This document shows, one piece after another, positions 1 to 7,411 of a stretch of DNA of 64,000 bases. This DNA comes from Deltaproteobacteria bacterium (GTDB taxonomy: Bacteria > Desulfobacterota > Binatia > HRBIN30 > JACQVA1): assembly GCA_016178705.1 (NCBI GenBank), contig JACOST010000014.1:558001-622000 (forward strand). Direction: 5' to 3'. The position numbers were made by a program, and so were the translations under genes. The notes under the pieces were generated by a model. The model was not told the DNA's origin and made no database searches. It saw only the letters and a list, made by a program, of their open reading frames with translations. Each line of letters starts with the position of its first letter. Position 1 is the stretch's first letter.

Positions 1-108
1 GCGCTCGGTCGAGCGGCCGCGACGGCGTCCGACGACTCAGCCAGTGCCGATGTGCCCGAGGAACTGGTGCAAGCGATCGTCGCGGCTCACGCAAAACAGC
101 GTGGCTGA
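1..108 (+). CDS. C-terminal end of a truncated upstream gene
   Basis: Frame 1 is open from the window edge to a TGA at 106-108 and gives about 35 residues ending in VQAIVAAHAKQRG. The composition (Ala/Asp/Glu-rich, amphipathic end) is compatible with a real protein tail, but nothing identifies a family. The following toxin-antitoxin promoter starts only a few bases downstream, so this gene probably ends where the TA locus begins. Confidence 0.4.
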   Translation, partial: ALGRAAATASDDSASADVPEELVQAIVAAHAKQRG

Positions 109-112
109 CAGT

Positions 113-147
113 TTGACATTTCAAAGCGCGGCAACCATATTGGTTGC
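113..147 (+). promoter_or_regulatory. Promoter with embedded operator palindrome for the FitA-like/PIN operon
   Basis: TTGACA at 113-118 is followed 17 bp later by CATATT at 136-141, a good sigma-70 pair. The perfect inverted repeat GCAACCA-TAT-TGGTTGC (131-147) covers the -10 element. The antitoxin ATG at 151 lies about 10 nt after the -10, so the message would be leaderless or nearly so. Ribbon-helix-helix antitoxins of this type usually repress their own operon, and the palindrome is where that would happen. Confidence 0.6.
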
Positions 148-150
148 GTT

Positions 151-393
151 ATGGCTGCCATTACACTCAAAGCATTGTCTCCTTCGTTGCATCGCGCCCT
201 TAAGACCCGCGCCTCGCGGCACAAGCGGAGCCTCAATCAGGAAGTGATCGCGGTGCTGGAGGAAGCCGTCGCACCCTCTCGCCGCGTCGACGTCGAGGCG
301 ATGTTGGCCAACGCGAAGCGCTTCCGAGATTCCCTCAAGTTCAAAGCCCGGCCCGCCGAGATCGATGCGCTCAAGCGTATAGGTCGCGCGTGA
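151..393 (+). CDS. FitA-like ribbon-helix-helix antitoxin
   Basis: An 80-residue protein. The N-terminal half (ITLKALSPSLHRALKTRA, then SLNQEVIAVLEEAV) is the Arc/FitA-type ribbon-helix-helix fold that binds operator DNA as a dimer. The basic C-terminal tail ending in RIGRA would fit into the PIN toxin's active site. The toxin follows with a 4-bp GTGA overlap, so the two are translationally coupled. The start at 151 is fixed by the palindromic promoter just upstream; no Shine-Dalgarno sequence fits. Confidence 0.85.
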   Translation: MAAITLKALSPSLHRALKTRASRHKRSLNQEVIAVLEEAVAPSRRVDVEAMLANAKRFRDSLKFKARPAEIDALKRIGRA

Positions 394-806
394 TCGTCGT
401 CGATACCAACGTACTCGCCTACCATTGGCTGCCCGGTCGCAGGGCGAGCGCGACAGAGGCATTGGCCCGACTCGATATGGAGTGGGCGGCACCGCTGCTG
501 TGGCGATCGGAGTTCCGGAATGTCCTGGCGGGTTATATCCGCTCGGGCCGCCTGTCGGTCGCAGAGGCCGAACGCGCGGTGCGCCATGCCGCGAGCTCCC
601 TGCTTGGCGGTGAGCACGTAGTGGCCGACGAGGCCGTGCTGGGCTTGGTCACCCGCTCCAAATGCTCCGCCTACGATTGCGAATTTGTGGCGCTGGCCGA
701 CGCACTCAACACGGTGCTCGTCACCGACGACAAGGCTCTGCTCGCTGCTTTTCCCAAACTCTGCCGCTCCCTCGACGACGCCATCCAAGGTCGCCTCCCC
801 TCGTGA
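390..806 (+). CDS. vapC: PIN-domain toxin (VapC/FitB type)
   Basis: A 138-residue PIN-domain ribonuclease, expected to cleave RNA when its antitoxin is lost. It begins with VVDTNVLAYHW (catalytic Asp 5), has an acidic residue in WRSEFRNVLAG, then SAYDCEFVALA and VTDDKALLAAF, the usual order of PIN acidic residues. The GTG start overlaps the antitoxin stop by 4 bp. Length is normal and the active site looks complete. Confidence 0.88.
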   Translation: MIVVDTNVLAYHWLPGRRASATEALARLDMEWAAPLLWRSEFRNVLAGYIRSGRLSVAEAERAVRHAASSLLGGEHVVADEAVLGLVTRSKCSAYDCEFVALADALNTVLVTDDKALLAAFPKLCRSLDDAIQGRLPS

Positions 807-1030
807 CCGCTCCTCCTGCCCGCGCAAGCATCCGATCGCGAGACCGTCGCGGCGGACGCGAAAACGAGGAACCAATTGGTGGTGATTGCTGTTGTTGACG
901 ACCGTGGGCACGTGTTGCTGACGGCAAAGTGATTGGTGCTATTGAGTGAGTGGCAACACGCCGCAAATCGACGAAGACATCGCCCGCGCCGGCGCTGACG
1001 CGTTCAAGTAGATCCCGATCGGTGAAGAAT

Positions 1031-1822
1031 ATGTACTCGGTTCCCATCGCCCGCATGCCCGTTCTGTCGTGGCTGGTCTGCGTCGCATTGGGCGTCGTGC
1101 TGCTTCTCGTTCCGGGTCCCGCCACCGCGGGCTGTATTGGCGACTGCGATGACGACAACGCCGTGACCGTCGACGAATTGATTACCAGCGTTGGCATCGC
1201 GCTCGGTGGTCCGCTCAGCAACTGCCGCAACGCCGACGTTGACGGCGACCAGAGCGTCACGGTCGACGAGTTGATCGCAGCCGTCGACGTCGCGTTGAGT
1301 AGTTGCCCACCGCTGAACGCACCGACACCAACGCCGACATCAACGCGCCCAACGCTGTCGCCCACGACTACTCCAACCGCCACACCGACCGGACCCGACG
1401 ATCTCGTTCCGCCAACCGGCTCGGCCCTGCCGCCGTGGCTGCAGGCCGGAAGGTATCGGCAATGGACGGCGGAGTCGTCGATTCATGCGTCAGGTGGACC
1501 GCACGGGGGATTCGTGCGGACCTTCTTGAACGACATCGTCTTGCAATCCCTCGCCGCAGGGAACGCCGCGCACCCGACGGGCGCAGCGCTGGTCAAGGAA
1601 CTGTACGGATCGAGTGACGATACGCAACCCGAAGGCTGGGCGGTCGAGATCAAGGCGCGGGCCGACAGTGCCGGTGGGTCAGGGTGGTATTGGTACGAGG
1701 GCTACGGCACGTCAGCGTTCGCCAATGGATTGGGCGTGCCGGTGTGTACGGGCTGTCACGGCGCAGACTACCGGGCGTTTGTGAGCAAAGACTTCGTGCT
1801 GAGTCCCTACCCGCTACAGTAA
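1031..1822 (+). CDS. Secreted dockerin-like/cytochrome P460-like haem protein
   Basis: 263 residues from ATG 1031. A signal peptide (hydrophobic VCVALGVVLLLV, then PATAG) precedes a Cys-bounded doublet of calcium-type loops, CDDDNAVTVDEL and VDGDQSVTVDEL (about 35-97). A Pro/Thr linker follows (about 98-125), then a C-terminal domain ending with GWYWYEGYGT and CTGCHG near the end. The CxxCH haem site close to the C-terminus, with Trp/Tyr-rich sequence before it, matches cytochrome P460-like proteins. The expected role is periplasmic or surface haem-dependent redox chemistry; the substrate is unknown. The frame extends upstream to 950, but the signal peptide supports 1031. A broken copy of its C-terminus lies at 4035-4128. 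Confidence 0.75.
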   Translation: MYSVPIARMPVLSWLVCVALGVVLLLVPGPATAGCIGDCDDDNAVTVDELITSVGIALGGPLSNCRNADVDGDQSVTVDELIAAVDVALSSCPPLNAPTPTPTSTRPTLSPTTTPTATPTGPDDLVPPTGSALPPWLQAGRYRQWTAESSIHASGGPHGGFVRTFLNDIVLQSLAAGNAAHPTGAALVKELYGSSDDTQPEGWAVEIKARADSAGGSGWYWYEGYGTSAFANGLGVPVCTGCHGADYRAFVSKDFVLSPYPLQ

Positions 1823-1884
1823 CGCCGAGCGCGGGAACTCGCGGACGCGAATGCGTGTTTGCAGGTCATGATCGAATTGGCAGG

Positions 1885-2406
1885 ATGAGCGCAAACGTGT
1901 TCCAGCGAATGGTGGTGATCGCAGCCGTGTTCATGTCGGCGATCATTCCACTTTCCGCCGCCGCGGATGTCGGCATGCCGGCTCCCGAGATTGCGGCGAG
2001 CCGTTGGCTCAACTCGACACCCAAGAGCATCGCCGAACTGAAGGGGCGCGTGGCGCTGATCCACTTCTGGACCTTCGGTTGTTACAACTGCCGTAACGTC
2101 GAGCCCCACGTGAAGGAGTGGCACCGGCAGTACGCTGAGCGTGGGTTGACGGTCATCGGTGTGCACACACCGGAAACCGCCTACGAACGCGACGTCGCGA
2201 ACGTCGAGCGCTACCTTCACGATCACGACATTCAGTATCCGATCGCGATCGATGGCGACTTCACCACCTGGAAGCGCTACGCGACCACCGCCTGGCCGAC
2301 TTGGTATCTGATCGACAAGCGAGGCATCCTCCGACATGTGCACGTTGGTGAGGGCGCCTATGCCGAGACTGAGCACGAGATTCAGTCGCTGCTATCCGAG
2401 GATTGA
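1885..2406 (+). CDS. TlpA/DipZ-like periplasmic thioredoxin-fold protein
   Basis: 173 residues with an N-terminal signal segment ([19 protein letters not shown]) and a thioredoxin fold of the AhpC/TlpA type. The redox motif is WTFGCYNC (CxxC), and the cis-Pro loop is [10 protein letters not shown]. The sequence [18 protein letters not shown] is typical of the DipZ C-terminal-like subgroup. It should carry out thiol-disulfide exchange outside the cytoplasm. It follows the P460-like gene by about 60 bp on the same strand, so it could help mature or reduce that haem protein's CxxCH cysteines; this is inference. Confidence 0.82.
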   Translation: MSANVFQRMVVIAAVFMSAIIPLSAAADVGMPAPEIAASRWLNSTPKSIAELKGRVALIHFWTFGCYNCRNVEPHVKEWHRQYAERGLTVIGVHTPETAYERDVANVERYLHDHDIQYPIAIDGDFTTWKRYATTAWPTWYLIDKRGILRHVHVGEGAYAETEHEIQSLLSED

Positions 2407-2573
2407 CGGAAGCCGCTGGCGATGAATTGTCCGCACCGCTGTCGTTGATCGCGCCGTCGTCATCGGGATTGCTTGATACCCATGACCTTCATTCGCGACG
2501 CGAGAGTCGTCGGCTTGAGACCGCTCACGCCTCACGCGATACGCGGCGCGCCGCCACCGTAGGAGTGAAGAAG

Positions 2574-3002
2574 ATGCCACCACCAATTCGTCCGCCGTTC
2601 ACCGCCGCCACGGCCCGCGCCAAGGTGCAGGCGGCGGAGGACGCCTGGAATACACGCGATCCGGAAGTCGTCGCGCGGGCCTACAGTGAAGATTCGCAGT
2701 GGCGCAATCGCACGGAATTTTTCGTCGGGCGCGCGGCGATCAAATCCTTCTTGCACCGCAAGTGGACCAAGGAGCTCGACTACCGTCTGATGAAAGAATT
2801 GTGGACGTTTACCGGCAACCGCATCTCCGTGCGCTTCGAGTACGAGTGGCGCGACGCCGATACCGATCAATGGTTCCGCACCCACGGCAACGAGCATTGG
2901 GAATTCGACGGCGACGGCCTCATGCGGCGCCGCGACATGAGCGCCAACGACATTCCGATTCAGGAATGCGATCGGCGCTATCGGGCGCCAACGGTCCAGT
3001 GA
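2574..3002 (+). CDS. DUF1348 / NTF2-like (SnoaL-type) protein
   Basis: 142 residues. The core motifs are [47 protein letters not shown] and [13 protein letters not shown], which match the DUF1348 family of small cone-shaped NTF2-like proteins. No biochemical role is established for most members. An AGGAG lies 9 nt before ATG 2574. The MOSC gene starts 9 bp after the stop, so the two form a small operon. Confidence 0.85.
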   Translation: MPPPIRPPFTAATARAKVQAAEDAWNTRDPEVVARAYSEDSQWRNRTEFFVGRAAIKSFLHRKWTKELDYRLMKELWTFTGNRISVRFEYEWRDADTDQWFRTHGNEHWEFDGDGLMRRRDMSANDIPIQECDRRYRAPTVQ

Positions 3003-3011
3003 GGAGCAGTC

Positions 3012-3665
3012 ATGTGGGTTGCTGAACTCTGGCGCTATCCGGTGAAGTCGATGGCCGGCGAACCACTGCGCACCGCGGAGATTCAGGCCGACGGCATCCG
3101 CGGCGATCGAGTCGTCCAGGTGCGTAACGACATGTCGGGACGCACCGTAACCTCCCGCAACCGACCAGGGCTCCTCGGTCATCAGGGGCGGCTCGACGCC
3201 AACGGCGAACCACTCGTCGATGGGCGACCGTGGAGGAGCGCCGAAGTCGCGCGCGACGTTGTCGCGGCGGCGGGCGATGGGACGCGGCTGGTTCATTTCG
3301 ACGGCACCGAACGCTTCGACATCTTGCCGCTCCTGGTGGCCACCGACGGCGCGATCGCGGCGTTCGGCTACGACCGTCGCCGCCTGCGTCCCAATATCGT
3401 CGTCGGTGGTGTTCCGGGTCTGGCCGAGCGCGGGTGGGAAGGGCGCGTCCTGCGCATGGGCACTGTCGTCATCGGCGTGCAGGATCTGCGGCAGCGTTGC
3501 ATCATGACGACCTTCGACCCTGACACCCTCGATCAGGATGTCGAGGTGCTCAAGCACATCCACCGCGAGTTCGGCGGCGCGCTCGCGCTCAATTGCTCCG
3601 TGCTGCGCGGCGGCACGCTGTCGGTCGGCGATGCGGTCGAACTTCTCGATCATTCGCCTCAGTGA
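3012..3665 (+). CDS. MOSC-domain protein
   Basis: 217 residues. The N-terminus (VAELWRYPVKSMAGEPL) is the MOSC N-terminal beta-barrel signature, followed by GIRGDRVVQV. The C-terminal part contains RRLRPNIVVGGV and RQRCIMTTFDPDT, whose Cys is the likely sulfur or molybdenum-cofactor binding residue. MOSC proteins act in molybdenum-cofactor-linked sulfur transfer or N-hydroxyl reduction. A sulfite-oxidase-like Mo enzyme is encoded 2.8 kb downstream. Start ATG 3012 has GGAG just upstream. Confidence 0.85.
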   Translation: MWVAELWRYPVKSMAGEPLRTAEIQADGIRGDRVVQVRNDMSGRTVTSRNRPGLLGHQGRLDANGEPLVDGRPWRSAEVARDVVAAAGDGTRLVHFDGTERFDILPLLVATDGAIAAFGYDRRRLRPNIVVGGVPGLAERGWEGRVLRMGTVVIGVQDLRQRCIMTTFDPDTLDQDVEVLKHIHREFGGALALNCSVLRGGTLSVGDAVELLDHSPQ

Positions 3666-3673
3666 ACGCCCCT

Positions 3674-3811
3674 TCAGGAGGAAAGAGCACGCGCGACAGG
3701 GCACACCTCGTCAGGACAGACTCCGTAGTCGCAGACCCGGCAGACGGTGCGAGCCTGGTCCTCGCTCGCGACGAGGCTCGCGAGCATCTTGCTAACAAGA
3801 TGACCGAGCTG
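3674..3811 (-). pseudogene. Remnant of a MarR-like regulator (C-terminal end)
   Basis: The minus strand reads LVSKMLASLVASEDQ and then RTVCRVCDYGVCP followed by CPVARALSS and a stop. This resembles the C-terminal tail of MarR-type regulators that end in a Cys-rich RTVCRLCD motif. No DNA-binding domain precedes it; the frame runs straight into a sigma-54 activator fragment. It is one piece of a three-part scar between the MOSC gene and the hydrolase gene. Confidence 0.5.
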
Positions 3812-3905
3812 CTGTTGCTCAGCTCCTTGCCGGTCCCTGTCTCTCCAGGATTGGTACCGTCGAACCCGTCCGGGCCACGGTTTCAACCATCGACAGCACT
3901 TGCGC
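3812..3905 (-). pseudogene. Frameshifted fragment of a sigma-54 activator Walker A region
   Basis: On the minus strand one frame reads VLSMVETVARTGSTVPIL, and after an apparent 2-base deletion another frame reads GETGTGKEL, the Walker A motif of bacterial enhancer-binding proteins. The intact activator at 7412-9577 has VLSLVETVAPTSSTVLIL then GETGTGKEL, so this is a clear relative, roughly four-fifths identical by eye at base level. Nothing of the remaining AAA+ domain is present. Confidence 0.65.
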
Positions 3906-4034
3906 GGTGCCCGAGCCGCACAAATCCCTGACGAATGCGGCGTCGGTCGGATGGGCAATGTCTCCTTCGGCGACGAACTGGATGACGATGTTATTGAAGG
4001 AAAGCCCGCGCGGACCCTCGATGCGGTCTGCGTC

Positions 4035-4128
4035 AATGGCTTGGGCGTTCCAGGGTGTACCGGGTTGTCACGGCGGAAACTACCTGGAATTTGTCAGCAA
4101 GGATTTTGTGTTGAGCCCCGAACGCCCT
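4035..4128 (+). pseudogene. Frameshifted C-terminal fragment of a P460-like haem protein
   Basis: One plus-strand frame reads NGLGVPGCTG, and after a one-base insertion in the GGG run at about 4062 the next frame reads CHGGNYLEFVSKDFVLSPE. The intact protein encoded at 1031-1822 ends NGLGVPVCTG then CHGADYRAFVSKDFVLSP. This is therefore a broken duplicate of that gene's 3' end. The sequence just before it (3906-4034) has no recognisable counterpart in the intact gene. Confidence 0.75.
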
Positions 4129-4220
4129 CGATGCGAGGACGTGGTCATACAAAAGGTGCTGCGAAGCCCCTTGATGAAACTATTCCAGCGTCCGGGCATC
4201 ACAGCACAAAGGAGCAACTT

Positions 4221-5117
4221 ATGATTCAACACAGGACAGCAACCATAAATGGCCTTTCGGTGTTCTACCGCGAGGCAGGAAACCGCAACTCTCCAAAGCT
4301 GGTGCTGCTGGGAGGTTTCCCGGCGTCCTCGCACCAGTTCCGCAATCTGATCCCGGCTCTCGCCGACAAGTTCCACGTCATCTCGCCCGACTACCCGGGA
4401 TTCGGCAACACCGACATGCCCGACCCGGCCCAATTCCCGTACACCTTCGACAAGCTCGCCGAGGTCGTGGAAGGCCTGCTAGCGCAGATTGGCTTCGACC
4501 GCTTCGGCCTCTTCATGCAGGATTACGGAGGCCCCATTGGCTTCCGGATCGTCGGCCGCCATCCTGAATGGGCCGAGTGGCTTGTCCTGCAAAACACCAA
4601 CGCCTACGAAGTCGGCTTCACGTCGGCGTGGGATGGGATCCGTCACGCCCTGTGGAAGAAGCGCGGTCCCGAAACCGAAGAGCCGCTGATGCCGTTTCTC
4701 GCACTCGATGGCATCAAAATGGTGTACCTCCACGGGCACCAGCGGCCTGAGCTGATCAGCCCCGACAACTGGAACATGGACTTCCGATTCATGGAGCGTC
4801 CGAACGCACGCCGCGTACAGCTCGACCTCTTCTACGACTACCGGACGAACGTCGATCTGTACCCAGCTTGGCAGAAGTTCCTGCGCGACCGTCAGCCAAA
4901 GACGCTGATCTTCTGGGGACAGAACGACATCTTCTTCACCCCCGAGGGTGGAGATGCATACCTGAAAGACCTGCCCAACGCCGAAATGCACCGGCTCGAC
5001 TCCGGACACTTCGCGGTTGAAGACTGCCTTGACGCGATCGTAAGCAACATTCGGCGCTTCTACGACGAGAAGATGTCGCCAGCTCCCCGCACTGTGGCGA
5101 TGCGGAAGACAGCGTAG
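4221..5117 (+). CDS. Alpha/beta hydrolase, haloalkane dehalogenase-like
   Basis: 298 residues. The nucleophile elbow is FMQDYGGPIGF with Asp (residue 101) instead of Ser, as in haloalkane dehalogenases and epoxide hydrolases. GQNDIFF supplies the acid and DSGHFAVED the catalytic His; LLGGFPASSHQF is the oxyanion region. The expected chemistry is hydrolysis through an alkyl-enzyme ester; the substrate is not predictable. AAAGGAG lies 7 nt before ATG 4221. The gene stands alone, immediately after the broken-gene patch. The frame is open upstream through the scar, but the SD decides the start. Confidence 0.82.
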   Translation: MIQHRTATINGLSVFYREAGNRNSPKLVLLGGFPASSHQFRNLIPALADKFHVISPDYPGFGNTDMPDPAQFPYTFDKLAEVVEGLLAQIGFDRFGLFMQDYGGPIGFRIVGRHPEWAEWLVLQNTNAYEVGFTSAWDGIRHALWKKRGPETEEPLMPFLALDGIKMVYLHGHQRPELISPDNWNMDFRFMERPNARRVQLDLFYDYRTNVDLYPAWQKFLRDRQPKTLIFWGQNDIFFTPEGGDAYLKDLPNAEMHRLDSGHFAVEDCLDAIVSNIRRFYDEKMSPAPRTVAMRKTA

Positions 5118-5275
5118 CGACCAAATGCTCAGGTAGGGGCGGGTGCCCAGCGGTCAATGCACAATACGGCATCGCGGCACCTCCAAGGCGGGCGTGGACC
5201 ACCGCCCCGCACACGCTCCGGAGGTTCCTACGTGGTTCGTTCTCTCCACCACTACTGCAAACGGAGGATCTGCCA

Positions 5276-5584
5276 ATGACCAAGCACCGCGTTGTCACAT
5301 TCGTAGCCGTAACCCTCGTATCCGTTCTGTTCCTAGCCGGTGGGCTTCAGGCCGCCAGTATGGACGGCGTCATGATGAAGGACGGGAAGATGATGATGAT
5401 GAAGGACGGTAAGGTCGCCGGGGCGATGGAAAAGGAAATGACGATGTCCGACGGCACCAAGGTCATGATGGACGGGAAGGTGATGATGAAGGACGGTAAA
5501 GAGATGCACATGAAGGACGGTCAGATGATGATGATGGACGGCAAGATGATGGGTGGTGGCAAAGCGATGGGGATGGAGAAATAG
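5276..5584 (+). CDS. Met-rich exported DUF6799-type protein
   Basis: 102 residues: a signal peptide (FVAVTLVSVLFLAGGLQAA) followed by repeated short units of the form M-x-DG-K-MMM (for example VMMKDGKMMMMKDGK and TKVMMDGKVMMKDGKE). About 30% of the mature protein is methionine. This is the DUF6799 pattern. Dense Met motifs of this kind in periplasmic proteins often bind copper or silver, so metal binding is a reasonable guess but not shown. GGAGG is 9 nt before the ATG. A cytochrome b/molybdoenzyme pair follows. Confidence 0.75.
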   Translation: MTKHRVVTFVAVTLVSVLFLAGGLQAASMDGVMMKDGKMMMMKDGKVAGAMEKEMTMSDGTKVMMDGKVMMKDGKEMHMKDGQMMMMDGKMMGGGKAMGMEK

Positions 5585-5774
5585 CGAAGGCAGCAGTGTC
5601 CGCCGGCTTGCGGGTCAGGCACGTCGCCCGACTCTTGCCGGCACTGAAGGACTCGCTCGACTTCGTTTCCGCGCAATCGGAAGAGTGGTAGAACCCGAAG
5701 CCAGCCGAGGCGCAGCATACTCGAGCGTGGTCCGAACCCCGCCGAAGATCGACGGCAGAGAAAACGGTGGTTCA

Positions 5775-6443
5775 ATGGCAATGACCGACCAAGCTGCCCG
5801 GAAGAGGGGGCGCCTCCAACCACTTCTGATTCGTTTCGCGCACTGGGCAAACGTTCCGCTACTTATCTTCATGGCCGGGAGCGGCCTGCAAATCTTCAAG
5901 GCATATCCGGCGCTGGGACCGCGCGGAGAGTTGTACGAGTGGTATCCGTTCCAAGAAGTGCCGCCCCCGGCCTGGGTGCGCTTCGGTGGATGGCTGGGCA
6001 GTGCCCGCCATTGGCACTTCGCGCTCGCCTGGTTGCTTGTCGGAAATGCTGTCATCTATCTGCTCTACGTCTGTACACGCGGCGAGTGGCGGCGGCGTGC
6101 CTTCCTGCCGCAGCGCGATACATGGAATGCGTTGCGCATGATCGGATACTATCTGCGGCTGCGTGCCGAGCCGCCAGCGGTCGACTTCTACAACGGGCTG
6201 CAACGCCTGGCGTACAGCTCCGCCATCGGGCTCGGACTTGTCGAGGTGCTCTCGGGCTTGGCCATCTACAAACCCGTGCAGCTCCACTGGCTCGCAGCCC
6301 TATTCGGCGGCTACGACGGGGCGCGCGCCGTCCATCTGATGGGGCTCGTTCTCCTGGTGCTGTTCACCGCCGCTCACCTCGTCATGGTCGCGCTGCACCC
6401 GCGCGCCATTCTCGACATGCTGACAGGAGGCCGCCGTGGCTAG
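5775..6443 (+). CDS. Cytochrome b561-like membrane subunit
   Basis: 222 residues with four predicted membrane segments. His residues sit in the right places: LIRFAHWANVPLL (helix 1), ARHWHFALAWLLVGNAVIYLLY (helix 2 region) and RAVHLMGLVLLVLFTAAHLVMVALHPR (last helix). This is the thiosulfate-reductase/Ni-hydrogenase cytochrome b type, binding two b haems and passing electrons between quinone and a periplasmic enzyme. It overlaps the Mo-enzyme gene by 8 bp, so that protein is its partner. The frame is open from 5553, but ATG 5775 begins the recognisable protein. Confidence 0.88.
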   Translation: MAMTDQAARKRGRLQPLLIRFAHWANVPLLIFMAGSGLQIFKAYPALGPRGELYEWYPFQEVPPPAWVRFGGWLGSARHWHFALAWLLVGNAVIYLLYVCTRGEWRRRAFLPQRDTWNALRMIGYYLRLRAEPPAVDFYNGLQRLAYSSAIGLGLVEVLSGLAIYKPVQLHWLAALFGGYDGARAVHLMGLVLLVLFTAAHLVMVALHPRAILDMLTGGRRG

Positions 6444-7131
6444 CCAGATCACACGTCGCGCCGTTGTGACCGCAATCGCCGCAGGCTCGGTACTCGCGGC
6501 GATTGAGGGGCTGAGAGCTCGATCGACCTTTCTTCGCGTCATGGGGCGCTGGAACGAGCGTGTGGATCGCTTTGCGTTTTCTCGAGAGCGCCTGGCTCCC
6601 GAACCCAGTGCGGCCGACATGACCGAGGATGAGGACTTTCCAAGCTACTTCATCTCTCCCAGTATGCCGGTCGCACCAGATGATTGGGTGCTGAAGATCG
6701 GCGGACTGGTTGCCAACCCCGTCGCGTTGTCGCTCGACCAGTTGCGCGGGATGACACGAACGAACCTGCGCCTTCGACACCACTGCGTGGAAGGCTGGTC
6801 CGCGGTCGCTTCGTGGCACGGTGTGCGCCTCTGCGACATCGCCGAGGCGGTCGGCGTTGATCCCCGAGCGCGTTACGTCGAGTTCCGCTCGTTTGACGCC
6901 GGGTATTGGTCGTCATGGGATCGCGAGAGCGCCCTCCACAAGCAGACCATTCTCGCTTACGGTATGAACGGCGGCGACCTTTATCCCGATCACGGCGCGC
7001 CGTTGCGCCTCTACTCGGCGGTGAAGCTCGGCTACAAAATGGTCAAGTACCTCACCGAGGTTAATTTCCTCCCAGACCGCAGCGGCGGATACTGGGAAGA
7101 TCAAGGCTACGAATGGTTTGGGGGCGTGTAG
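6436..7131 (+). CDS. Molybdopterin-dependent sulfite-oxidase-like (YedY/MsrP-type) enzyme
   Basis: 231 residues, GTG start with AGGAGG at 6425. The N-terminus (QITRRAVVTAIAAGSVLAA) looks like a twin-arginine signal. The Mo-binding Cys lies in LRHHCVEGWSAVASWHG, the hallmark of the sulfite oxidase fold; DHGAPLRLYSAVKLGYKMVK is the other conserved cofactor stretch. With the overlapping cytochrome b gene it should form a quinone-linked periplasmic reductase or oxidase, like MsrPQ. The true substrate is unknown. A hairpin terminator follows. Confidence 0.88.
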   Translation: MASQITRRAVVTAIAAGSVLAAIEGLRARSTFLRVMGRWNERVDRFAFSRERLAPEPSAADMTEDEDFPSYFISPSMPVAPDDWVLKIGGLVANPVALSLDQLRGMTRTNLRLRHHCVEGWSAVASWHGVRLCDIAEAVGVDPRARYVEFRSFDAGYWSSWDRESALHKQTILAYGMNGGDLYPDHGAPLRLYSAVKLGYKMVKYLTEVNFLPDRSGGYWEDQGYEWFGGV

Positions 7132-7147
7132 ATTCATGTCTAAGGCC

Positions 7148-7174
7148 GGGCGTGTCTCGCGGCTCGCCCTTTTT
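7148..7174 (+). terminator. Rho-independent terminator after the Mo-enzyme operon
   Basis: GGGCG (7148-7152) pairs with CGCCC (7165-7169) and is followed by TTTTT. It lies 17 bp after the stop of the sulfite-oxidase-like gene. Confidence 0.6.
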
Positions 7175-7231
7175 GGGTCGTAAGGTGCTGCCGGCGGCGC
7201 AGGTGTCAGTGCTGATGCCGACTTAGCAGCT

Positions 7232-7360
7232 TTGCTGGTCGCCAAGGCTCGCGCGTTGGGCCGCGAGGCGAGCGGCGCTCCCTACGCCTGGTTCAGCGAA
7301 GGCTTCGACACGTGCGGCCCGAAGGACGCGAAGGCGCTGTGGGGAGAGCGCCCTATCCGA
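7232..7360 (+). pseudogene. Remnant of a cyclase/TPR-type regulator C-terminus
   Basis: The frame reads LLVAKARALGREASGAPY then AWFSEGFDTCGPKDAKALW. The end matches the conserved C-terminal signature (YGWFTEGFDT...LKEAKALL) of large adenylate-cyclase/AAA-ATPase/TPR regulators. Only about 40 residues survive; no cyclase or ATPase domain is upstream. The rest of the 280-bp gap holds the terminator and nothing else recognisable. Confidence 0.5.
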
Positions 7361-7411
7361 TGGGCGCCGCAATCGGCTGGCATGCTCCATTCCGGCCACA
7401 GCCGTTTTGAC

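Noticed and set aside
5361-5580. ATGATGATG runs resembling a microsatellite
   Set aside because: They are Met codons in the DUF6799-type protein, in frame throughout.
6015-6835. TGGCAC sequences as sigma-54 promoters
   Set aside because: None has GC at the -12 position with correct spacing, and these lie inside coding sequence.
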